DNA from: an uncultured Sphingomonadaceae bacterium
Lineage (GTDB): Bacteria; Pseudomonadota; Alphaproteobacteria; Sphingomonadales; Sphingomonadaceae
DNA length: 64,000 nt
Direction of reading: 5' to 3'
Assembly (NCBI GenBank): GCA_947497315.1
Contig: CANMFX010000003.1
Coordinates: forward strand, 1-64,000
In this document: piece by piece, positions 8,878-19,600 of the stretch
Position numbering within the stretch: position 1 is the first letter of the stretch
Layout: each line of letters begins with the position of its first letter
Position numbers and translations under genes: made by a program
Notes under the pieces: model-generated
What the model was told of the DNA's origin: nothing
Databases searched by the model: none
The model's input: the letters and a program-made list of their open reading frames with translations, nothing else

Positions 8878-9294
8878 TTACAGGAGGTTCAATAAAAGAA
8901 ATCCGCCAAGTGCGACAAAGCAAAGCAGCGTACCAAACGCACCAATGACGCGTGCGAGAACGAATATCTTTCCTCCTTCTGCACCATGTGATCCGGCTTC
9001 GGTGGATAGCGCGATGGCATGCGAAAAACGCGCAACCACAAAGGCGATCGCGATGATCATGATTGTGGAGGAGGGTACTACCGTCATCTCTGCAATGGCG
9101 AGGACCGCAACAAACAGGCCGGCATTTTCCGCCAGATTGCCATGACGCCGGATTTTTCGCTCCATAACCGGATCATCGCCAACGCCCAGATTGATACCGG
9201 CTTTGGCACGGTGCAATCCGGTCAGAACCATGAGCACGGCCTGCAGGATGATCAGCAGGCCGCCAGCATAAGCGGAAATAATCGGTACAGTCAT
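8878..9294 (-). CDS. MAPEG family membrane protein
   Basis: 138 residues with four hydrophobic helices. ERKIRRHGNLAENAGLFVAV is the characteristic MAPEG motif (R.R.H.N..EN). In this family of membrane glutathione-dependent enzymes the motif region binds glutathione. Bacterial members act in stress defence or have no assigned role. The gene is divergent from a LysR-type regulator starting at 9460 and may be its target, a guess based only on position. Confidence 0.88.
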   Translation of the reverse strand: MTVPIISAYAGGLLIILQAVLMVLTGLHRAKAGINLGVGDDPVMERKIRRHGNLAENAGLFVAVLAIAEMTVVPSSTIMIIAIAFVVARFSHAIALSTEAGSHGAEGGKIFVLARVIGAFGTLLCFVALGGFLLLNLL

Positions 9295-9459
9295 ACGGCT
9301 TCTCCCAATAGTCTTGTTATATATTTGTTCGTTACCGGCTCAAAAATACAAAGTCCAAAAGAGTATATGCACCTTTGTTGTGCAAAAATGAGCCATGCAT
9401 TTGCTGTCGCTTTGCGCTAGCATTCATCCTTGGAAACGCGTGCAGGGATGGAGGGCGAT

Positions 9460-10341
9460 ATGGATTGGGAAGACATCAAGACCTTTCGCGAAGTGAAGAA
9501 CGGCGGAACGGTCCGTGCTGCCGCGAAAAGTCTGGGCGTTCATCATAGCACGGTTAGTCGGCGGATTGAGCAGTTGGAAAAATCGCTGGGCGTCACTTTG
9601 TTCGAAAGACGTCCGGAAGGTTATTTTCCGACATCTGCCGGGGAAGATCTGGCGCAAGCAGCAGGACTGTTTGCGGACAGTCTGTTGACGGTTGAGCGCC
9701 ATATTGCCGGGCGCGACAATGAGTTAACAGGGACCATTCGGGTAACCATGGCGGAACCATTTGCGACGTCTATGTTTGCGTCTCGCCTGCCCGAATTTTG
9801 CGATGCCTATCCCGGCCTGGAGCTGGAAATACTGACAAGCTATGACCTGCTTGATGTTGCCCGGCGGGAGGCGGATATTGCCATCCGAATGGACAATAAT
9901 CCGCCCGATACGCTGGTTGGCAAGCGCCTGTTCGCCTACACGACATCGATCTATGCCCATCCCGATTATCTCGCCCGGCATGATTTTGCGAATGCGCCGG
10001 AACAGGCCCGCTGGCTCGGTTGGACGGACCGGGAAAGCCGGTTTCCGGACTGGACGCAGGACACCGAATTTGCCCGCGTGCCGGTCTGGGGGAATTTTGG
10101 CAGCATCGGGCTGCAGATTGAAATGGCGAGGGCAGCGATGGGATTGGTCATGATTCCCTGTATTGCCGGTGACAATACGCCTGATCTGGTGCGCGCAACT
10201 CGTCGTGATCCAACACCTTCACGCGATATCTGGATACTCACCCATGACGACCTGCGTCGTACGGCCCGGGTAAAGGCATTTATGGATTTCGCCGAAATGG
10301 TGCTGCGCGACAATAAGGCAGCGCTGATCGGGCAAATCTGA
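9460..10341 (+). CDS. LysR-family transcriptional regulator
   Basis: 293 residues. The N-terminal helix-turn-helix reads MDWEDIKTFREVKNGGTVRA then AAKSLGVHHSTVSRRIEQLE, with VTLFERRPEGYFPTSAGEDL closing the domain. The remainder is the LysR effector-binding domain. The ATG at 9460 has GGAGGG at the right distance, so the longer frame beginning at 9430 is not needed. It is divergent from the MAPEG/DUF1993 pair. The 3' end runs into three short tandem repeats. Confidence 0.92.
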   Translation: MDWEDIKTFREVKNGGTVRAAAKSLGVHHSTVSRRIEQLEKSLGVTLFERRPEGYFPTSAGEDLAQAAGLFADSLLTVERHIAGRDNELTGTIRVTMAEPFATSMFASRLPEFCDAYPGLELEILTSYDLLDVARREADIAIRMDNNPPDTLVGKRLFAYTTSIYAHPDYLARHDFANAPEQARWLGWTDRESRFPDWTQDTEFARVPVWGNFGSIGLQIEMARAAMGLVMIPCIAGDNTPDLVRATRRDPTPSRDIWILTHDDLRRTARVKAFMDFAEMVLRDNKAALIGQI

Positions 10342-10363
10342 TCGGCCAAATCTGATCGGGCAG
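10324..10363. repeat. Three tandem copies of a 14-base unit at the LysR gene end
   Basis: The unit CTGATCGGGCAAAT occurs at 10324-10337, again with one change at 10338-10351, and partly at 10352-10363. The first copy codes for the last residues of the LysR regulator and its stop codon lies at the junction, so repeat slippage would change only the C-terminal end. Confidence 0.75.
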
Positions 10364-10479
10364 TTACCAGATAAGGTAAACTCATATCCGTCTGTTAACC
10401 AGTTTTGGAGCAATTGGACCGGAAGTCCGCCATTTCTGCGGCAGGCCTTTAACTATGAAACTGCACAGGCTCGCAATCT

Positions 10480-11340
10480 ATGGGCTTTATCCTGCGAAGA
10501 ATGAACGAAGTCATCTCGAAATTATCTCCGGCGCGGCAGGTCGGCATGCTGTCGGCGACAGAAGTGTTGTCGGCCTTTGCGGTGACCGCGATTGCCTATC
10601 TGCTGATCTTCGGCGTTGACAGTAATTTCTGGAACGTCATGACCATGGCTTTCCTGATACCATGGGTGATCTGCCTTCCGGCCAATTTCTATTTTATCAA
10701 CCAGCGCAAACAGCTGATCGATATGGCGGACGAGCTGAAAGTGACGCAGGAAAAGCTGCAGCAGGTGAACAAGGATTTGCAGCGCAAGGCCAATATTGAC
10801 GGCCTGACTGGTCTCGCCAACCGGGAATATTTCATAAAGCTGTTTGATGAGCGGCGCATGAAGTCGGTCAACAATGTCCTGATGATTATCGACGCCGATC
10901 ATTTCAAGAATATCAATGACGGCTATGGCCATCCGGTCGGGGACAAGGCGCTGATCCTGATGGCTTCGGTGTTCAGGCGCATCTTGCGCAAAAATGATCT
11001 GGTCGGCCGAATTGGTGGCGAGGAATTTGGCGTGTTATTGCCCGACACTTGCGAAACCGAAGGCGAGATTATCGGAGAGATGATCCGGCATGAAATTGAA
11101 ACCACATTATTTGAACCGCAGGAAGGTATTCCGCACCGCATTACGGTGAGTATAGGCCTGACCGGTGTGTCTTCCTACGAGGAACGCGCCTTGCCAATGC
11201 GCAATGCCGACAGCGCTCTATTTGAAGCCAAACGGCGTGGCCGCAATCAATGCGTGCTCTACACGCACGGTATGCGGGCAAAGCCGCGGCCTTTTTACGA
11301 AGCGGGCAACAGCTCTGGCAGGATACAAATATCGGTCTGA
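10480..11340 (+). CDS. Diguanylate cyclase, membrane-bound GGDEF protein
   Basis: 286 residues. Two membrane helices near the N-terminus (AFAVTAIAYLLIFGV and VMTMAFLIPWVICLPANFYF) are joined by a short coiled coil (ELKVTQEKLQQVNKDLQRKA) to a GGDEF domain that starts at NIDGLTGLANR. The active site reads RIGGEEFGV, so it should make cyclic di-GMP. RKND placed five residues before GGEEF is an intact inhibitory I-site. There is no sensor domain beyond the membrane part. It stands alone between the LysR gene and polA. Confidence 0.93.
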   Translation: MGFILRRMNEVISKLSPARQVGMLSATEVLSAFAVTAIAYLLIFGVDSNFWNVMTMAFLIPWVICLPANFYFINQRKQLIDMADELKVTQEKLQQVNKDLQRKANIDGLTGLANREYFIKLFDERRMKSVNNVLMIIDADHFKNINDGYGHPVGDKALILMASVFRRILRKNDLVGRIGGEEFGVLLPDTCETEGEIIGEMIRHEIETTLFEPQEGIPHRITVSIGLTGVSSYEERALPMRNADSALFEAKRRGRNQCVLYTHGMRAKPRPFYEAGNSSGRIQISV

Positions 11341-11419
11341 TCCCGGCTTGAAGGTCTCTGAAATCTGCTGTGCAAATTAGCGATGACGGGCACTGTCTGC
11401 GCTGCTAGTGATTGTCGCT

Positions 11420-14260
11420 ATGACAGATACAGATTCTTCCGACCCTTCGCCGTCCGACAACGGTTCCGACAAACAAAAACATCTCTATCTGGTCGACGGT
11501 TCGGCCTATATTTTCAGGGCCTATCACCGCTTGCCGCCGCTCACCAATATTCACGGCGAACCTGTCGGTGCGGTCTATGGTTACACAACCATGCTCTGGA
11601 AACTCGCAGATGAACTGCACAAGTCCGATGGTCCGACCCATATGGCGGTGGTACTCGACAAGTCATCAAAGAGCTTTCGTAACGAACTTTACAGCGAATA
11701 TAAGGCGCACCGCCCCGAACCGCCGGAGGACCTGCGCCCGCAATTTCCGATGATTCGCGATGCGACGCGGGCCTTTTCGCTGCCGCTTATCGAGGAAGAA
11801 AATGTCGAGGCGGATGATATGATCGCCAGCTACACAAAGGCGGCGGTGGCCGAGGGATGGAAAGTCACGATTGTTTCATCCGACAAAGATCTGATGCAGT
11901 TGATCGAGCCGTTTGATGACAGCCGCGTCGACATGCTGGATACGATGAAAAACGTTCGCATGGGCAAAGCGACGGTCGAAGAAAAATTCGGCGTCGGTCC
12001 GGAAAAGCTGGGCGATGTGCTCGGCCTGATGGGCGATAGCGCAGACAATATTCCCGGCGTACCCGGCATTGGACCGAAAACCGCGTCAAAGCTGATCAAC
12101 GAATATGGCGATATCGAAGCCGTGCTCGCCGCTGCACCGGACATGAAAAAGTCCAAGATGAAAGAGAATATTCTGGAGAATATCGAACAGGCGCGCCTGT
12201 CGCGGGTGCTGGTGACATTGAAAGAGGATTGCCCGCTGCCCGATACTCTGGACAGTTTTCTGCTGCAGGATATTCCCGATGGGCCCTTGCGGGAATTTTT
12301 GACCCATCACGGGTTTAACTCATTGCTCAAGAAACTGGGCGGCGGGCAGGCGGAGCCGCAAAACCCCGATGTAGACGGGGGCATTGGTGACAGTGCTCCG
12401 GCGGCGGCAGCCAAACCGGTTGAAGCGCCAGCAATTAATCGCAGCGCCTATGAATGTGTGCAGGATCTAGAGACGCTGGACCGGTGGATTGATCGTGCGC
12501 GCGCGGGAGGCGTGATGGCCGTCGATGTTGAAACGGACAGCCTGGAAAGCGTCACCGCGCGGGTTGTTGGTGTCTGCATGGCTACCGGACCCAATGAAGC
12601 TTGCTACATCCCGCTTGGTCACGGTAGCGGGGATATGTTTGCGGAATCTCCCAAACAGATTCCGACCGAGAAAGCGCTGTCGCGACTGAAGCCGCTGCTC
12701 GAGGACGATGCGGTGCTGAAGGTCGGACAGAACCTGAAATATGACATGACCGTCCTCGCTCAACATGACATTCAGATCACCCCGTTTGACGACACATTGG
12801 TGATGAGTTTCAATCTCGATGCCGGCCTGCACGGGCACGGCATGGATGAACTCAGCAAGCTGCATCTTGGCCATGAATGTATCAGTTTCAAATCACTGAC
12901 CGGCACGGGCAAGAAAGCGATCACCTTTGCCGAAGTCCCGCTGGACAAGGCCACCGAATATGCTGCCGAAGATGCTGATGTCACCTTGCGCTTGTGGGAG
13001 ATATTGCGTCTGCGCATGGCCCCGGAACAGGCGACGCGGGTCTATCAGATGGTCGACCGTCCGCTGGTCCCGGTGATCGCAAAAATGGAAGAAACCGGCG
13101 TGCTGGTGGACCGCGAAGAACTGGCGCGGCTGTCGCAAAGCTTTGCCGAGAATATGGAAAGCCTTGAGAAAGAAATTCACGAGCTGGCGGGCGAACCCTT
13201 TTCCATTGGCAGCCCCAAACAACTGGGTGAAATCCTGTTCGGCAAGCTTGGATTGAAAGGCGGCAAAAAGGGCAAGAGCGGCCAATATTCCACCGATGTC
13301 ACGGTGCTGGAACGCCTCGCCGGCGATGGCGAACCGATCGCGCAGAAGGTTGTCGACTGGCGGCAGCTGTCGAAGCTCAAATCCACCTATACCGATGCGC
13401 TGCAGGAGCAGATTAACGCCAAGACCGGCCGCGTGCATACTTCTTACAGCCTCAGCGGCGCGCAGACCGGGCGGTTGTCATCGACCGAGCCGAACCTGCA
13501 GAATATCCCGATCCGCACCGAAATCGGCCGGCAAATACGGCAAGCCTTTGTAGCCGCACCGGGCAATGTCATTCTGGCCGCCGACTATAGCCAGATTGAG
13601 CTGCGTCTCGCCGCGCATATTGCCGATGTCGATACGCTGAAGGCCGCCTTTGCCGCGGGAGAAGACATTCATAACCGCACGGCGCAGGAATTGTTCGGCA
13701 CGGTTGATCGCGATACGCGCGCGCGAGCGAAAACGATCAACTTCGCTATTCTTTATGGCATTTCCCGCTGGGGCCTCGCCAAGCGATTGGAGGTCGATCC
13801 CGACGAGGCGCAGGATATGATCGACACCTATTTTGAACGCTTCCCCGGCATCAACCGCTATATTTCCGAAACGCTGCAGGCGGCCCGGGAAAGCGGCTAT
13901 ACGGAAACGCTGTTCGGCCGCAAAACCCATTTTGAGCGCTTGAAATCCGCCAACCAGGCAGAACGTCAGGGCAGCGAGCGTGCGGCGATTAACGCTCCGA
14001 TCCAGGGCACAAGCGCCGACATTATAAAACGCGCGATGGCACGGATGATCCCTGCGCTGGCTGAGGCCGGGCTGGGTAATGTTCAAATGCTCATGCAGGT
14101 GCACGATGAACTGGTGTTTGAGCTTCCGGCCGGTGATGTGGAGGCAGCATCAGAAGTCATTCGCAAGGTGATGGCAGGGGCTGCAGAACCAGCCGTCAAA
14201 CTGTCGGTGCCGCTTGATGTGGATATCGGAACCGGCAAGTCCTGGGACGAGGCGCATTGA
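11420..14260 (+). CDS. polA: DNA polymerase I
   Basis: 946 residues with all three domains of a full PolA. The 5'-3' exonuclease begins LYLVDGSAYIFRAYHRLPPL. The 3'-5' proofreading domain keeps its acidic pair in MAVDVETDSLES near residue 370. The polymerase domain has motif A (DYSQIELRLAAH) near residue 720 and motif C (QVHDELVFE) near residue 890. It works in Okazaki-fragment processing and repair synthesis. The open frame extends upstream to a GTG at 11408; the ATG at 11420 gives MTDTDSSD. The glucokinase gene starts 22 bp after it. Confidence 0.97.
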   Translation: MTDTDSSDPSPSDNGSDKQKHLYLVDGSAYIFRAYHRLPPLTNIHGEPVGAVYGYTTMLWKLADELHKSDGPTHMAVVLDKSSKSFRNELYSEYKAHRPEPPEDLRPQFPMIRDATRAFSLPLIEEENVEADDMIASYTKAAVAEGWKVTIVSSDKDLMQLIEPFDDSRVDMLDTMKNVRMGKATVEEKFGVGPEKLGDVLGLMGDSADNIPGVPGIGPKTASKLINEYGDIEAVLAAAPDMKKSKMKENILENIEQARLSRVLVTLKEDCPLPDTLDSFLLQDIPDGPLREFLTHHGFNSLLKKLGGGQAEPQNPDVDGGIGDSAPAAAAKPVEAPAINRSAYECVQDLETLDRWIDRARAGGVMAVDVETDSLESVTARVVGVCMATGPNEACYIPLGHGSGDMFAESPKQIPTEKALSRLKPLLEDDAVLKVGQNLKYDMTVLAQHDIQITPFDDTLVMSFNLDAGLHGHGMDELSKLHLGHECISFKSLTGTGKKAITFAEVPLDKATEYAAEDADVTLRLWEILRLRMAPEQATRVYQMVDRPLVPVIAKMEETGVLVDREELARLSQSFAENMESLEKEIHELAGEPFSIGSPKQLGEILFGKLGLKGGKKGKSGQYSTDVTVLERLAGDGEPIAQKVVDWRQLSKLKSTYTDALQEQINAKTGRVHTSYSLSGAQTGRLSSTEPNLQNIPIRTEIGRQIRQAFVAAPGNVILAADYSQIELRLAAHIADVDTLKAAFAAGEDIHNRTAQELFGTVDRDTRARAKTINFAILYGISRWGLAKRLEVDPDEAQDMIDTYFERFPGINRYISETLQAARESGYTETLFGRKTHFERLKSANQAERQGSERAAINAPIQGTSADIIKRAMARMIPALAEAGLGNVQMLMQVHDELVFELPAGDVEAASEVIRKVMAGAAEPAVKLSVPLDVDIGTGKSWDEAH

Positions 14261-14282
14261 TCAATGCCGGGCAGTCCCGGTG

Positions 14283-15299
14283 ATGTTACCGGAAAACCAC
14301 GGAGACTGGCCGGTTACGCCTGAGGAGATTGTCGTTGCCGATATTGGCGGCACCCATGCGCGCTTCGCGATTGCCACGCTCCAGAGAGGCCAGATAATCC
14401 GGGTCGAAAACCAGATTACAATGAATAGCGCTGACCATGCCAGTCTGGAGATGGCATGGGAGGCATATGGCAAAGAGATCGGCCGTGAGCTCCCCCAGGA
14501 CGGAGCGATAGCTGTTGCCGCTCCTGTTGCCGGGGATGTCCTTCATCTTACCAATAACAGCTGGGTGATCCGCCCTCGTTTGATCCGTGAGAAATTGAAG
14601 CTGAACCGGATCAGTCTGGTCAACGATTTCGGTGCGGTTGGCCATGCGGTTGCTCTGCTTGACGATGACCAGTTCGGGCATATTTGCGGGCCCGATAGTC
14701 CGATGAGCGGGGAACATTCCATTACAGTCGTTGGACCGGGTACCGGCCTCGGCGTCGCGCATGTTTTAAGGACAGGCAACACATATCATATATCCGAAAC
14801 AGAAGGCGGCCATATTGATTTCGCGCCGCATGATGAACTGGAAGACCGCTTGCTGCACAACCTGCGCAAACAGCACGGGCGGGTTTCGGCAGAACGGATT
14901 GTCGCCGGCCCGGGCCTGCGGGCCATTTATCGCGTGCTGGCAGAGGTCGAGGGACAACCGCCAAAGCAGCTTGATGACAAGGACTTGTGGCAATTGGCTC
15001 TTGGCGGGGAAGACCGTCTGGCGGCCGCTGCTTTTGACCGGTTCTGTCTGTGTCTGGGTTCTTTTGCGGGAGACATGGCACTGGTCCACGGGTCAGGCGC
15101 TGTTGTGATTTCAGGAGGGCTAGGCAACCGGATTGCGGATCAATTGCTCGTATCGGGCTTTCGCGATCGGTTTACCGCAAAAGGGCGTTTTCAGTCCCTG
15201 ATGGAACAAATTTCGGTGAAGCAGTTTTTCAATGAAGAGCCCGGATTATATGGCGCTGCCGCTGCATTCCTGAAGGAGCATGCACCGGCGGATTTGTGA
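14283..15299 (+). CDS. glk: Glucokinase
   Basis: 338 residues in the bacterial Glk (ROK-unrelated) family. VVADIGGTHARFAIATL is the N-terminal phosphate-binding motif; SLVNDFGAVGHAV and VVGPGTGLGVAHV carry the catalytic aspartate region and second phosphate loop, and ETEGGHIDFAPHDELED is the family's conserved glucose-binding stretch. It phosphorylates glucose with ATP. The open frame begins inside polA at 14214, but the ATG at 14283, just after the polA stop, fits the family start and is used here. Confidence 0.93.
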   Translation: MLPENHGDWPVTPEEIVVADIGGTHARFAIATLQRGQIIRVENQITMNSADHASLEMAWEAYGKEIGRELPQDGAIAVAAPVAGDVLHLTNNSWVIRPRLIREKLKLNRISLVNDFGAVGHAVALLDDDQFGHICGPDSPMSGEHSITVVGPGTGLGVAHVLRTGNTYHISETEGGHIDFAPHDELEDRLLHNLRKQHGRVSAERIVAGPGLRAIYRVLAEVEGQPPKQLDDKDLWQLALGGEDRLAAAAFDRFCLCLGSFAGDMALVHGSGAVVISGGLGNRIADQLLVSGFRDRFTAKGRFQSLMEQISVKQFFNEEPGLYGAAAAFLKEHAPADL

Positions 15300-15540
15300 T
15301 GCCGAACCTTTCGGATTTTCAAGAGACATTTCAATCAGCTATCAGACTTCCCGGTATTGATTACCTACCGGTTTTTTGTCCGGTAGCTATGTTCCGTCCA
15401 GCCATGGCATTGCCGATCTCGCTGCGTGCGGAAGGCCAGTCCGCGATGCCGCGGGTTTTCAAGCTTGGACAAAAGATTTTCGGACAATTGTAACTTAGTG
15501 GCCGCTCCGAGCGAAACCAGAATATCTTGGGAGAGGTCAA

Positions 15541-16455
15541 ATGAAGCTACGAGATCTGGAATATATTACCGCCATTGATAGGCATCTCAACTTCGGTAGA
15601 GCTGCGGAAGCCTGCAATGTGTCTCAGCCGGCACTGTCAGCGCAGGTCAAAAAGCTTGAAGAGCGGCTGGGCGTAGAGATTTTTGCGCGCACCAATCATA
15701 AGGTGATGGCGACGGAAGCGGGTCACCGGATTATCGAAACAGCCAGAGACATGCTGAAATCCGCGCGTCAGATCAGAGACTATGCAGCGGAATATAGGGA
15801 CCCCTTATCTGTGCCGTTGAAAATCGGTATCTTCCCGACATTGGCCCCTTTTATCGTTCCTTACGTGGCGGGAACCGTGAGAAATCTCAGCAAAGAAATG
15901 AAAATGATTTTCCGGGAAGCGCCCACCAAACAGTTGATATCAGAACTGGAAAACCGCCGCATCGATATCGCAATGGTCAGTGGCCCGGTGGACCATCCCT
16001 CAGCCAATTTCACACCGGTATTTCGGGAAGACCTGCTGCTGGCCGTATCCAATAACCATCGCCTGGGTAATCGTGACCAGATTTCCGCCAATGAGATACC
16101 GGTTGAAGAACTGGTATTGCTGGACGAAGATCACTGCTTGCGCGAAGATACTTTGCGACTGTGCGACGGCAAGAATGTAGGCATTGATATGCCCGAGGAT
16201 CTGGCCGCGACAAGCCTGCTGACGGCGACACATTATATAACCCAGGGATTTGGATCGACGTTGGTCCCGGCGCTGGCGAGAAACTTCCTGGGTGCGGCCA
16301 ATCCCGATGTGAACATGGTGGCGATTGATGATCCGGGCTATGGCCGGACCATCGGTTTCCTGTCCCGGAAAGGATGTCCGCGCGAGCATATTCTTTTTGC
16401 ATTATGTGACAAAATTCGTACCGACCCACCTCCTGGAGTGGCGCCAGTCATGTAA
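15541..16455 (+). CDS. oxyR: Hydrogen-peroxide-responsive regulator OxyR
   Basis: 304 residues. The LysR helix-turn-helix reads AAEACNVSQPALSAQVKKLE. What marks it as OxyR rather than a generic LysR protein is the redox pair: LLDEDHCLREDTLRLCDG has two cysteines nine residues apart, equal to Cys199 and Cys208 of E. coli OxyR, with the conserved HCLR around the first. Oxidation to a disulfide switches it to an activator of peroxide defence. GGGAGAGG upstream of the ATG is a clear ribosome-binding site. No catalase or peroxiredoxin gene is adjacent. Confidence 0.88.
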   Translation: MKLRDLEYITAIDRHLNFGRAAEACNVSQPALSAQVKKLEERLGVEIFARTNHKVMATEAGHRIIETARDMLKSARQIRDYAAEYRDPLSVPLKIGIFPTLAPFIVPYVAGTVRNLSKEMKMIFREAPTKQLISELENRRIDIAMVSGPVDHPSANFTPVFREDLLLAVSNNHRLGNRDQISANEIPVEELVLLDEDHCLREDTLRLCDGKNVGIDMPEDLAATSLLTATHYITQGFGSTLVPALARNFLGAANPDVNMVAIDDPGYGRTIGFLSRKGCPREHILFALCDKIRTDPPPGVAPVM

Positions 16456-16493
16456 AATGACAGCCGACCCATGACTGCAAAAAACGCTGTTTC

Positions 16494-16521
16494 AGCCTGT
16501 CCGGATTCCGGATGGGCTTTT
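16494..16521 (+). terminator. Terminator after oxyR
   Basis: An 11-bp stem (AGCCTGTCCGG with CCGGATGGGCT, two G-T pairs) with a three-base loop ATT is followed by TTT. It lies 38 bp after the oxyR stop codon. Confidence 0.75.
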
Positions 16522-16697
16522 CGTATTTATCTAATTTAATCAGATATATAGATGATAATATTTGCTTATGATGATCATCAATAGCTTATATTATACAAGC
16601 TCAATTCATCCGCATATCACACCGCTCCAGAAGGTACGGCGCTCAGAACTTGCCGTGCCGCGGGAATGTTTCCCGCAAACAGGAAGGTGTAAGAATA
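16522..16697 (+). promoter_or_regulatory. AT-rich leader of the autotransporter gene
   Basis: This stretch is clearly more AT-rich than its surroundings. It contains the palindrome GATGATCATC (near 16570), several TATA-like hexamers that could serve as -10 elements, and a ribosome-binding site AGGAAGGTG (16681-16689) before the ATG at 16698. No exact promoter can be fixed by eye. Confidence 0.4.
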
Positions 16698-19600
16698 ATG
16701 ACTAATTTCCCCCTTGGTTCGACTCGTTCCGTGTCGAAGAAACTGCTTGTGGCTTCGTCCACAATTGCCATGCTGGCATCTGCGCAAGCTCATGCACAGC
16801 AAATCATCAATGATGGTGATAATATCACTGTCACCAGTGCGGCAGATGGTGAGACTATTAGCGCGGCCGCCGGTGTTACCAGCACCGTTGATGGTGCCCC
16901 CGTTGTAGTCGTCAATAATAATGACGTGACCCTGGATAATGCCGGCACCTTGCGCACCACCGGTGTGACTCAGACGGTTCAGGTGAATACAGGCACAACG
17001 GGCGCCATTATAAACAATGCTGCGACAGGCGTGCTTGAAGCTGATTCGCGCGTTGTCAATTTTGACGGCACAGATGCAGTGCTGAACAATGATGGTATCA
17101 TTCGCGGTACTGGCAGTCAGCGCAACGGCGCAGTTTATGGCAACCGGACATCCAACAATATCGCGATCAATAACAATGCAACCGGGTTGATCGACGCTGG
17201 TGTTGAAGGTGCCGGAATCGCAATTGAAGTTGGCGGCGGCGGTGCTCCCCGCGGTGGTTCCATAGTCAATGCCGGTACGGTTCAAGGGCGAGGACAGGCG
17301 GCCCCAACAGGCGGCACCGCCGGTGATGGCCTGCGTTTCTTTGGACCCGGATTGGCCCCTGCCTATGTCTATAATGGCAATATCACCAATAGCGGTACAA
17401 TCGCGTCCGAATCGACACAAGGCACGGTTGCCGGTATTCGCTTTGCCAACCGGATCGGATTTCAGGGTGTTCTGGAAAATCAGGCTGGGGGCACCATCTC
17501 CGGTGTACAAAACGGCCTGTATTTCGGCAATGACGCCGACCATAGCGGCGGCGTGGTCAACAATGCCGGAACGATCTCTTCCGACAGCCGTGCATTGAAC
17601 ATTGATGGCACCGGCTTGGTTATCAACAACCTCGCCGATGGACAGATCATCGGCACCAACAATCAGCGCAATGGTACCGTCTATGCTGACAGCACCGCGC
17701 AGGATTTCACATTGAACAATGATGGCATCATTGATGCCGGTTCCGGTAATCAGGGTGCAGGTTTTTCGGTCGAACTGAGCGAAGCTGGCAATGCCTTCAC
17801 GATCAATAACACCGGTACCGTGCAAGGCCGCGGCAATGCTGGCGCTGGTCTTGCGGCCGCAGGCGACGGGCTCCGTTTTGAACGTGCACGCAATGCGGGT
17901 GTGCTGGATGGTACGTCAACGGGTCTGTTTACGGGTAATATTACCAATAGCGGCACCATCAACAGTGAAGCCGCCAATGGCACAGTCGGTGGCATCCGTT
18001 TTGTGAACGGTGTGTCCTTCTCAGGCACGATCGAAAATCAGGCCGGTGGCACCATCTCTGGCGTGCAAAACGGCCTCTATTTCGGCAATGCGACGCCAGC
18101 GGGCGGTGGTGACTTTACTGGCGCTGTCGTCAACAACGCAGGCATCATTTCGTCCGACAGCCGGGCATTGAATATTGACGGTAGCGGTTTGGTGATCAAC
18201 AACCTTTCCGGCGGTCAAATCCTGGGCACGGGTAATCAGCGCAACGGTACCGTCTACGCAGACAGCACAGCGCAGGATTTTATCCTGAACAATGATGGTA
18301 CAATCGATGCCGGATCGGCCAATGAAGGTGCTGGTTTCTCGGTGGAACTGAGCGAAGCTGGCAATGCCTTTACGATCAATAATACTGGCACCGTGCAAGG
18401 CCGCGGCCAGGCATCTGCCGGTGCAGCCGCTGCCGGTGACGGCCTGCGCTTTGAACGCGCACGGGTTGCCGGACTGCTCGACGGTTCGACAACTGGACTC
18501 TTTACCGGTGATATTGTGAACTCGGGCGTGATCAACTCCGAAAGCACGCAAGGCACGGCGGCCGGTATCCGTTTCGTGAACGGCGTGTCGTTTTCAGGCA
18601 CCATCGACAACCAGGCGGGTGGTACCATCTCCGGTGTACAAAACGGCCTCTATTTCGGCAATGCGACGCCAGCGGGCGGTGGTGATTTCACCGGTGCTGT
18701 GGTCAACAATGCCGGGACCATCTCGTCCAACAGCCGGGCTCTCAACATCGATGGCAGCGGTCTGGTCGTCAACAACACGGGCTCGATCCTGGGTACAGGC
18801 AATCAGCGCAACGGCACCGTCTATGCAGATAGCACGGCGCAGGATTTTGTCCTGAACAATGATGGTACAATCGATGCCGGAGCCGCCAATCAAGGTGCTG
18901 GTTTCTCGGTAGAATTGTCTGCCGCTGGAAACGCGTTTGAGATTGATAATAGCGGAACCATTCAGGGTCGCGGCACGGCCGCTGCCGGTTTGGCTGCCGC
19001 AGGTGATGGCCTTCGTTTTGAACGGGCGCGTAATGCGGGCGTTCTGGACGGCACGTCAACGGGTCTGTTTACCGGCAATATCACCAATAGCGGTCTGATC
19101 GACAGTGAAGGTGACAGCGGAACGACCGCTGGTATCCGCTTTGTGAATGGCGTCAGCTTCAATGGTACCATCACAAATGCTGCTGGTGCGACTATTTCCG
19201 GCGTTCAAAATGGACTGTATTTCGGCAATGCCACACCGGCAGGTGGCGGTGATTTCGCCGGCGCTGTTGTCAACAATGCCGGAACCATTTCGTCAGGAAG
19301 CCGCGCGCTGAATATTGATGGTACTGGATTGGTGGTCAACAACACGGGCACCATCATCGGCACCGGAGCGCAGCGTAACAGCACTGTCTATGCAGACGGC
19401 ACGGCCAACAATTTTGCGCTGAACAATAGCGGTACGATTGATGCCGGTGTGGCCGGCTCCGGCGTGTCTTTCCAGCTTGGAACAGCGGATGGTGACGTAC
19501 GCAGCTTTACGCTGATCAACGACGGCACGATTGCCGGCCGCGGCGATGCGCAGCCTTCAGGGGCCTCTGCCGGACTGCGTCTGTTCAATGGTGCCGGGGC

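Noticed and set aside
15365-15386. Hairpin CTACCGG / CCGGTAG with a T-rich loop after the glucokinase gene as a terminator
   Set aside because: The T run is in the loop, not after the stem, so it does not fit a rho-independent terminator on either strand. Its role is unclear.
15296-15493. Open frame of 65 codons between glk and oxyR
   Set aside because: No ribosome-binding site, no recognisable sequence and it spans the hairpin; it is more likely non-coding.
16617-17825. Long minus-strand open frame of 402 codons opposite the autotransporter
   Set aside because: It mirrors the repeat units of the plus-strand gene, has repeated low-complexity sequence and no start signal. The plus-strand protein has a signal peptide, repeats and a translocator domain.
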